NCBI GenBank assembly: GCA_002305535.1
Contig: DBRE01000074.1
Location: forward strand, 1,607-13,339
Direction of reading: 5' to 3'
From: Syntrophomonas sp. UBA1376
GTDB taxonomy: Bacteria > Bacillota > Syntrophomonadia > Syntrophomonadales > Syntrophomonadaceae
DNA: 11,733 bases
Below are positions 7,456-11,733 of this stretch, in pieces. Each line of letters begins with the position of its first letter. Position 1 is the stretch's first letter. Both the position numbers and the translations under genes were made by a program. The notes below the pieces were generated by a model. It saw only the letters and a list, made by a program, of their open reading frames with translations, was not told where the DNA came from and did not search any database.

Positions 7456-7866
7456 ATGTCCGCTGATGCTGTCCAGAGAAAAGATGTTCTCGATAACGCC
7501 AAAGTAATAGCAGTAGTTGGCCTGTCAAATGATCCTACACGTGCCAGCAACCGTATTGGCAGGTATCTGCAGCAGCAGGGCTACCAAGTGGTGCCGGTCA
7601 ACCCCAATCTGACAGAAGTACTGGGAGAAAAGTGTTATCCTGATCTGCAGTCCATTCCCGTAGCCATAGACTTGGTTGATGTTTTCCGCCGCAGTGAAGC
7701 AGTGTACGACATCGTCAAGGCTGCCCAGGAGAAAGGGGTTCCTGTGGTGTGGACCCAAGTGGGTGTCCATTGTGATGAGGAAAGCCAGCAACTGGCTCAG
7801 GATAACAACATGACCTTGATAGAGAATGCCTGTATCATGGTGGAACACCGCAACCTGTGTAAATAA
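7456..7866 (+). CDS. CoA-binding domain protein (YccU-like)
   Basis: This 136-residue protein is a single Rossmann-type CoA-binding domain related to E. coli YccU and to the N-terminus of succinyl-CoA synthetase alpha. The nucleotide loop is VVGLSNDPTRASNRIG (20-35), and the family ending ENACIMVEHRNL lies near the C-terminus. Such stand-alone domains bind CoA or a CoA ester, but their cellular role is not established. The ATG lies 9 bases after AAAGGAGG. It follows the nitroreductase gene closely and is probably cotranscribed with it, which may link both to acyl-CoA redox metabolism; that link is inference. Confidence 0.88.
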   Translation: MSADAVQRKDVLDNAKVIAVVGLSNDPTRASNRIGRYLQQQGYQVVPVNPNLTEVLGEKCYPDLQSIPVAIDLVDVFRRSEAVYDIVKAAQEKGVPVVWTQVGVHCDEESQQLAQDNNMTLIENACIMVEHRNLCK

Positions 7867-7875
7867 CGGCTAATC

Positions 7876-7917
7876 CAAGGCACGGGGACGATTCTTTTGC
7901 CTTGCTCCCGTGCCTTG
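7876..7917. terminator. Bidirectional hairpin between convergent genes
   Basis: An 11-bp perfect inverted repeat (7876-7886 with 7907-7917) lies between the stop of the CoA-binding protein gene and the stop of purC, only a few bases from the latter. Neither side has a good U-tract, so termination strength is uncertain, but the position suits a terminator shared by both transcripts. Confidence 0.6.
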
Positions 7918-7920
7918 TTA

Positions 7921-8610
7921 TCAGTTTGCTTCCAGCATCAGCTTCTCTAATTCCAGGGGCTGGAGATGGCGGCCGTCTTTATAAGCGCGCATATTCCCTC
8001 CGGAAATCTCATCTATCAACACGATCTGCTTATCGGGGTCTACCCGGCCGAATTCAAACTTGATATCATATAGTTCAATGCCCTTTTTAGCCAGCTCTTC
8101 CTCTACAATAGCTGTTATCCTGCGGGTAAGTTCCTTTAACACTGCATATTCTTCATGGGTCAGGATACCCAACATATCTAAAGCGTCTTCGGTTATGGGG
8201 GGATCCTGGCGGGCATCGTCTTTCAGGGTGACTTCCACAAAATAGTCCAGAGGCTGTCCTTCCTGCACATAATCACCATAGCGCCGCAGAAAGCTGCCCA
8301 CAGCCCGCAAGCGGCAGATTATTTCCAGGCCTTTACCGAACATGGTAGCCGGTTTGACCGTCATGGTAGCTCGTTCTATGTCAGCCTCTATATAATGGGT
8401 AGGTATGCCAGCCCTATGACAAGCTTCAAAGAAGTATTTAGTCAAACGCAAGCCTGCCTTCCCAGCTCCTTCTATGGTCAATCCCACCGCATTGGATCCC
8501 GGATCAAAGACCCCATCTTCACCAGTGGCATCATCTTTGAACTTAAGAAGATAGTTGCCATCGTCCTGCAGGTATACATCCTTGGTTTTACCCTTATAGA
8601 TCAGCTTCAT
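7921..8610 (-). CDS. purC: SAICAR synthetase (phosphoribosylaminoimidazole-succinocarboxamide synthase)
   Basis: PurC joins CAIR and aspartate with ATP to give SAICAR, the eighth step from PRPP in purine synthesis. The 229-residue protein begins with the ATP-binding LIYKGKTKDVY (3-13). It carries both family signatures: GLEIICRLRAVGSFLRR (94-110) and LYDIKFEFGRV (180-190). It departs from the usual form in two places: residues 24-50 read KFKDDATGEDG and FDPGSNAVG in place of the common NGKK-type segment, and the DEISPDxxRxWD motif is DEISGGNMRAY (200-210). A GTG start at 8640 would be in frame, but AGGAGG lies inside that extension and 9 bases before the ATG at 8610, so 8610 is used. No other pur gene is adjacent. 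The family is secure; the exact reaction is a little less so because of the changed motif. Confidence 0.9.
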   Translation of the reverse strand: MKLIYKGKTKDVYLQDDGNYLLKFKDDATGEDGVFDPGSNAVGLTIEGAGKAGLRLTKYFFEACHRAGIPTHYIEADIERATMTVKPATMFGKGLEIICRLRAVGSFLRRYGDYVQEGQPLDYFVEVTLKDDARQDPPITEDALDMLGILTHEEYAVLKELTRRITAIVEEELAKKGIELYDIKFEFGRVDPDKQIVLIDEISGGNMRAYKDGRHLQPLELEKLMLEAN

Positions 8611-8641
8611 ATCCTCATTCCTCCTGTTGATCTGTGTCACA

Positions 8642-8671
8642 ATTATACCTGTTCAAATCTACGGTAAGCAA
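8642..8671 (-). promoter_or_regulatory. Promoter of purC
   Basis: On the minus strand TTGCTT (8666-8671) is 18 bp from a perfect TATAAT (8642-8647). The predicted RNA start near 8635 leaves a short leader of about 25 nt that contains only the ribosome binding site. There is no room for a purine riboswitch. Confidence 0.65.
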
Positions 8672-8752
8672 TGTATACACCAGCCCTTTATATGCAAAAA
8701 GTATACCAAACATATGCATTTCTAGGTGCCGCTTACCATGGTATTCCAAGTG

Positions 8753-8780
8753 TTACTAAAGTAGGCTGTGCGATTATACT
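8753..8780 (+). promoter_or_regulatory. Weak candidate promoter of the Ig-like protein gene
   Basis: TTACTA (8753-8758) and TATACT (8775-8780) are 16 bp apart on the plus strand and would give a leader of about 140 nt. Other weak -10 boxes exist nearer the gene, such as TACAAT at 8882-8887. The choice is uncertain. Confidence 0.25.
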
Positions 8781-8928
8781 TCGAATTAGCCCTCCCGGAT
8801 AGCTTTGTTCACTATTAGTCACTACTGTTGCTGGAAAAAACTACATACCTGGTCGGTGTGTCCCCTCAGCGTATCTAAACATACAATAAAGCAACCCATT
8901 TAGTAACCAATTAAAGGAGGTTTTATGA

Positions 8929-9465
8929 ATGTCCCGCTTGCGTAAGAGAGTGCCACATTGGGATGACTGCCACCCTTGGGATCACCGAAGATCTCCCTGG
9001 GATGATTGCCCCTCCTGGGATGACCACAGAAGGCCTCATCATGATGACAGAAAACCGCCCTGTGAAGAAAGACTGTTCAGCCTAGTGGATTCTGTTCCTG
9101 CCAATGGTGCTGCCGGTGTCCGCTCCGGACGATTTACCCTCACTCTGACATTCGATGAAAATGTGGTGGATAATGGCGTATGGGCCCATAACCGCAACAA
9201 AATAAAAATGTGGGCCGGAACTTTCCGCATTCCAATTCGCGTTTCCCACAGCACGGCATCCGGTCAACGGAGAAAGGTATTTATAACTCCTATCAACGGC
9301 CTGCCGGCTAATTCCAAAATTACTATAGCCGTAGCGGCAGATTTCAGATCCTCATCGGGGCACTGTTTAGGAAAAACTGCTATCATCATCTTCTCTACCG
9401 TTAAATTTGCTTCCGTAGTTAGAAGGCCCCGCCGTCGCCGCCTGTTTCCGACCACTGAAGAATAG
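8929..9465 (+). CDS. Ig-like (Big_5/SbsA-type) domain protein with Trp/Asp/Cys-rich N-terminal repeat
   Basis: This 178-residue protein has an unusual three-part build. Residues 9-48 are low-complexity and rich in Trp, Asp, His, Arg and Cys, built on a 13-residue repeat (WDDC..WD... twice, 11-36). Residues 50-160 look like one Big_5/SbsA-type Ig-like domain: an opening VPANGAAGVRSG, TLTLTFDENV, then KVFITPINGLPANSKITIAV and a closing strand. Such domains usually occur on secreted or surface proteins, yet no signal peptide or membrane segment is visible, since the N-terminus is charged and hydrophilic. The C-terminus has a basic patch (RRPRRRR, about 166-172). The ATG lies 8 bases after AAAGGAGG. 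It has its own terminator. I do not recognise a function; cysteines 14, 27 and 45 with the many His/Asp could bind metal or form disulfides, but that is speculation. Confidence 0.8.
   Translation: MSRLRKRVPHWDDCHPWDHRRSPWDDCPSWDDHRRPHHDDRKPPCEERLFSLVDSVPANGAAGVRSGRFTLTLTFDENVVDNGVWAHNRNKIKMWAGTFRIPIRVSHSTASGQRRKVFITPINGLPANSKITIAVAADFRSSSGHCLGKTAIIIFSTVKFASVVRRPRRRRLFPTTEE
8959..9036 (+). repeat. Tandem 39-bp coding repeat (13 residues, two copies)
   Basis: Codons 11-23 and 24-36 of the Ig-like protein gene encode two aligned units that share Trp, Asp, Asp, Cys at positions 1-4, Trp, Asp at 7-8, Arg at 11 and Pro at 13. A third, decayed unit of His/Asp/Arg/Pro residues follows. The DNA copies share blocks such as TGGGATGA but have diverged, so the duplication is not recent. 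Confidence 0.65.
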
Positions 9466-9475
9466 AAGCTAAAGG

Positions 9476-9520
9476 TCAGGTCTTGAAACAGGTCTAATTA
9501 ATGTTTCAAGACCTGATTTT
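9476..9520 (+). terminator. Terminator between the Ig-like protein gene and crotonase 2
   Basis: A perfect 14-bp inverted repeat (9476-9489 with 9503-9516) is followed by TTTT on the plus strand, 10 bases past the Ig-like gene's stop. The convergent crotonase gene ends 8 bases beyond, so the hairpin may serve both directions, though its minus-strand side has only a short T-run. Confidence 0.85.
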
Positions 9521-9527
9521 GCGCCTA

Positions 9528-10295
9528 CTAGACGGTAGATTTAATTCCGGAAGCCAATGTTAGCAATATCTGATTGCGATCCTCCATACACAGGGCTTGT
9601 TCCATGCCTCCAGCATCGATGTTCATATTAATAGCCTCCTTGGTCAACCTTAAGACCAAGGGGTTTCGCCCGGCCATCTTGCGGGCCATTTCCAGTCCGG
9701 TGTCATACAGTTTCTCTCTATCCACCACCCGTGATATCAAGCCCAGTTCCACTGCCTCCTGAGCAGAAATAAACTCACCCAGATACATGATCTCATAAGC
9801 CCTGCCGGCACCTATCAGGCGCGGTAAAAGATAACTGCAGGCCATATCAGCCCCACCCAGACCAATATTTATGTAAGCTGCACAAAAACGGGCATCCTCA
9901 GAGATGATGCGAATATCGGCAGCCAGTACGAAGCTGAACCCTTCACCGGCGGCGGCTCCATGTACCAGAGCTATGATGGGCTGTGGGGCCCTGCGCATAG
10001 CCAGGTTCAACCGGCCTAGCCTAGCCTGAAACTTGTAAAACTCAGCTGCGCTGTTCATCATACTGGCATTTTCCATCGTATACTTCATGTCCAGCCCAGC
10101 GCAGAAGCCCTTGTCACCGGCACCCCGCATGATTATTACTCTGGTGTCCAAATCATAGAGACGCGTGCGCCAGAACTCTTCGAGCTCCTCCAGCATTTCT
10201 CCATTAACCGAATTGTAAGCCTCAGGCCGATTAAGAGTCAGTAAACCTATCCCCTCACCAACTATCTCCCAGGAAATACTTTGGTATTTTTCCAT
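9528..10295 (-). CDS. Enoyl-CoA hydratase/isomerase family protein (crotonase 2)
   Basis: This 255-residue crotonase-fold protein should bind an acyl-CoA in the cytoplasm. Visible landmarks are LNRPEAYNSVN (21-31), the first oxyanion strand FCAGLDMK (64-71), HGAAAGEGFSFVLAADIRI (112-130) and YINIGLGGADMACSYLLPRLIG (141-162). Where rat hydratase has its first catalytic Glu144 this protein has Tyr141. The second catalytic position is kept as Glu168 in YEIMYLG, and Asp150 lies nearby. The pattern GLGGADMACSYLLPR belongs to a common bacterial subgroup annotated as enoyl-CoA hydratase in which the first Glu is absent, so isomerase or another crotonase reaction is possible. The ATG lies 10 bases after AGGAGG. 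The gene sits next to a third crotonase, separated by that gene's terminator. Confidence 0.9.
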   Translation of the reverse strand: MEKYQSISWEIVGEGIGLLTLNRPEAYNSVNGEMLEELEEFWRTRLYDLDTRVIIMRGAGDKGFCAGLDMKYTMENASMMNSAAEFYKFQARLGRLNLAMRRAPQPIIALVHGAAAGEGFSFVLAADIRIISEDARFCAAYINIGLGGADMACSYLLPRLIGAGRAYEIMYLGEFISAQEAVELGLISRVVDREKLYDTGLEMARKMAGRNPLVLRLTKEAINMNIDAGGMEQALCMEDRNQILLTLASGIKSTV

Positions 10296-10387
10296 ACACC
10301 CTCACCCTCCTTGTTTCTTTTCCTCAACCACTACTTTGCCACTTTTTGTTCGATTTGGGAACCCGGTTTATACATACAATAATGCTA

Positions 10388-10417
10388 AGGCCATGTTCAC
10401 TTGATGGAACATGGCCT
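10388..10417 (-). terminator. Hairpin terminator of crotonase 3
   Basis: A perfect 11-bp inverted repeat (10388-10398 with 10407-10417) with an 8-nt loop lies about 31 bases past the crotonase 3 stop on the minus strand. The following minus-strand sequence (TAGCATTATTG) is a poor U-tract, so some read-through into crotonase 2 is possible. Confidence 0.6.
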
Positions 10418-10448
10418 CTTCGGGGAGACTCTCTTAAAATGGCTCTCT

Positions 10449-11207
10449 CTAAGTCAAAGGGGTCATCATAAAAACCGGCATTTTTCCTTCCTTAGCTAGT
10501 TCGGGCCGATAATCGTAGTAGAGTGGATCTTCATTTTCCATAGCATCGAGGATGGGTTTATAAAGCCGGTTCTTCATTTCTGCCATAGTTGTCCGGGATT
10601 TATTGAAGGTCTTGGCGTAAGCAACTGCTTCTTCTACGGTTTTCTCGGAGTTTTCACAAGCTTTTATGATGGTTCCGTATTTCTCTAGCTCGGAAGCAGT
10701 AATTTTTTCTCCGCTTAAAAGCATGCGCTGCAACAGATGATAGGGCATGATACGTTGCATCCATTTAATCATTGCAGGTGCCAGCTGAATCCCCAGGTCT
10801 ATCTCAGGAAAGCAAAAATAACCGCGGTCAGCGCGCATGAAACGGAAATCGCAAGCTCCAGCTAACATAGCACCGTTGCCAAAAGCATGCCCAGTCACAG
10901 CTGCTATGGTGGGGAAGGGAGCCATTATCATGGCTCGGAAAACCTTGCCGTTGGCGTACAACCAGTCACTGATGGCAGGATAATCGCCTGCCTGTTGTTT
11001 GTTATATACCCACTCCACGTCTACTCCCAGACAGAAGTTTTTACTGTTATTGGAGGTCAGCACCAAGGCCTTTACTTCCTGATCGGACTCAATTTCTGTA
11101 TAGGTCGTGAGCATATCTTTGGCCCACTCAGGGTTGTTCAGATTGCCTCCATTACTCATAGTCATGATCGCCACAGAACCGTCTTTCTGCCATGCAACAT
11201 TCGCCAT
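10449..11207 (-). CDS. Crotonase 3, delta3,delta2-enoyl-CoA isomerase-like
   Basis: This 252-residue crotonase-fold protein resembles the ECI group, which moves a 3-enoyl-CoA double bond to position 2 so that unsaturated fatty acids can enter beta-oxidation. The oxyanion strand is FCLGVDVEW (58-66), and GHAFGNGAMLAGACDFRFMRA (106-126) precedes GYFCFPEIDLG (129-139). Glu135 aligns with the first catalytic Glu of hydratases, while the second position is Arg within LLQRMLLSG. A single catalytic Glu together with the phrase RFMRADRG is what ECI-type enzymes show, so isomerase is the better guess. An in-frame ATG at 11231 would add eight residues, but GGAG lies 8 bases before the ATG at 11207, so 11207 is preferred. 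It may share transcripts with crotonase 2 if the hairpin between them leaks. Confidence 0.87.
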   Translation of the reverse strand: MANVAWQKDGSVAIMTMSNGGNLNNPEWAKDMLTTYTEIESDQEVKALVLTSNNSKNFCLGVDVEWVYNKQQAGDYPAISDWLYANGKVFRAMIMAPFPTIAAVTGHAFGNGAMLAGACDFRFMRADRGYFCFPEIDLGIQLAPAMIKWMQRIMPYHLLQRMLLSGEKITASELEKYGTIIKACENSEKTVEEAVAYAKTFNKSRTTMAEMKNRLYKPILDAMENEDPLYYDYRPELAKEGKMPVFMMTPLT

Positions 11208-11254
11208 ATTACATTCTCCTTTCCTTATCAAACCAGAGAAACAGGCTGCCAGCT

Positions 11255-11284
11255 ATAATAGCGGCCTAGATCCTTCTGACGCAA
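11255..11284 (-). promoter_or_regulatory. Candidate promoter of crotonase 3
   Basis: On the minus strand TTGCGT (11279-11284) is 18 bp from TATTAT (11255-11260). The predicted leader of about 40 nt ends in AAAGGAG before the ATG. Confidence 0.45.
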
Positions 11285-11525
11285 ATATTAGTTCTATTTG
11301 TACTTTATGTCCGGCTCTTAATATAATTGTCACTCCAGTTCTGACCACATCCAATCCTGTAGAATCCGGGCCAGTCCCCCTTTGGCGAGTATCTTCTTCT
11401 ATCTGCATTTACTGGAACTCTAGCCGATTCCTCCTTTCCCTTTTGCTAAGTGAGTCTTTCAGTAAGCTCTGTAGCGAGCTATATTTCGTTTTTTCAAAAC
11501 CAGTTGATTGTCACAGTCTCCTTTT
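11285..11525. other. Gene-poor gap between crotonase 3 and the hydrolase gene
   Basis: With the promoter region this makes a stretch of just over 300 bases without a convincing gene. The longest minus-strand frame with an ATG runs from 11408 to 11253 (51 codons), preceded directly by a stop codon. Its nearest AGGAGG is 21 bases away, too far to serve it. No clear terminator hairpin for the hydrolase gene is visible. Confidence 0.4.
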
Positions 11526-11733
11526 TTAGCTGAAATAGTCTTCCCTCCACCAGGCAGAGCGGGCATAATTCGGATCACCGATGATTACCGGTTCTCCTAT
11601 CCTCGGGGTAGCGACCTCTTGTTCTTGGTGCATGGCGGCTCTGGTCACGCGTTCGATAGGTTCGTTCCAGCTATGCACAGCCAAAACAAAAGCCGCCCAA
11701 TGCATCGGTAAAAGCACCTTACCTTTTAATTCT
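11526..11733 (-). CDS. Metallo-beta-lactamase-fold hydrolase, C-terminal part only
   Basis: The frame is open to the right edge, so only about the last 68 residues are seen. They read KVLLPMHWAAFVLAVHSW, then EPIERVTRAA and PRIGEPVIIGDP, ending in WWREDYFS. This matches the C-terminal block of the UlaG/NAPE-PLD-like branch of MBL-fold hydrolases, where the His of PMHW follows the last metal-binding strand and is usually followed by the W-x-EP segment. The metal-binding HxHxDH motif would lie beyond the window. The substrate of this family varies widely (lactones, phospholipids, phosphonate esters) and cannot be told here. The true start is outside the window. Confidence 0.8.
   Translation of the reverse strand, partial: ELKGKVLLPMHWAAFVLAVHSWNEPIERVTRAAMHQEQEVATPRIGEPVIIGDPNYARSAWWREDYFS

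Noticed and set aside
8611..8640. GTG start extending PurC by ten residues
   Set aside because: The extension contains the AGGAGG that serves the ATG at 8610, and the predicted RNA start near 8635 would fall inside it.
1672..11233. A possible new multi-gene system spanning the window
   Set aside because: The genes are on mixed strands, separated by terminators, and belong mainly to known housekeeping or acyl-CoA families. Nothing links them into one defence, secretion or biosynthetic system.
11253..11408. 51-codon minus-strand ORF upstream of crotonase 3
   Set aside because: A stop codon directly precedes the ATG, the nearest AGGAGG is 21 bases away, the end overlaps the probable promoter, and codon use (AGA, ATA) differs from neighbouring genes. 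It could be a decayed remnant, but I cannot support a gene.
11107..11529. 140-codon plus-strand ORF
   Set aside because: It starts inside crotonase 3 on the opposite strand, has no RBS, and shows no recognisable domain. It is a shadow frame running into the gap.

Overview
The window looks like an ordinary chromosomal segment of a low-to-mid GC Firmicute, most likely a clostridial anaerobe. Strong AGGAGG-type ribosome binding sites, many compact hairpin terminators, a ferredoxin-nitroreductase fusion and three separate crotonase (enoyl-CoA hydratase/isomerase) genes support this. The crotonase richness and style resemble syntrophic fatty-acid oxidisers such as Syntrophomonas, but that placement is inference from gene content and no marker in the window proves it.

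Layout: bases 1-240 hold no gene, only the terminator of the first gene. On the minus strand, reading right to left, come asnS (asparaginyl-tRNA synthetase), an MFS transporter of the anion:cation symporter type, a crotonase, a small PlsC-type acyltransferase and a DEAD-box RNA helicase that starts with TTG behind a leader of about 124 nt. asnS is divergent from a plus-strand pair encoding a ferredoxin-domain nitroreductase and a CoA-binding Rossmann protein. That pair converges on a minus-strand purC across a shared hairpin. Next is a plus-strand gene for an Ig-like (Big_5/SbsA-type) protein with an odd Trp-Asp-Cys repeat at its N-terminus. It converges on two more minus-strand crotonases, one hydratase-like with a replaced catalytic Glu and one resembling delta3,delta2-enoyl-CoA isomerases. 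The right edge cuts a metallo-beta-lactamase-fold hydrolase, of which only the C-terminus is visible.

Most genes have their own terminator and several have a recognisable promoter, so this is a string of mono- or bicistronic units and not one large operon. The common theme is acyl-CoA metabolism (three crotonases, an acyltransferase, a CoA-binding protein) mixed with housekeeping functions (asnS, purC, helicase). I see no mobile element, CRISPR array, tRNA or rRNA, and no convincing new multi-gene system. The items most worth a second look are the Trp/Asp/Cys-repeat Ig-like protein, the non-canonical crotonase active sites, the orphan PurC with a changed C-terminal motif, and the long helicase leader.
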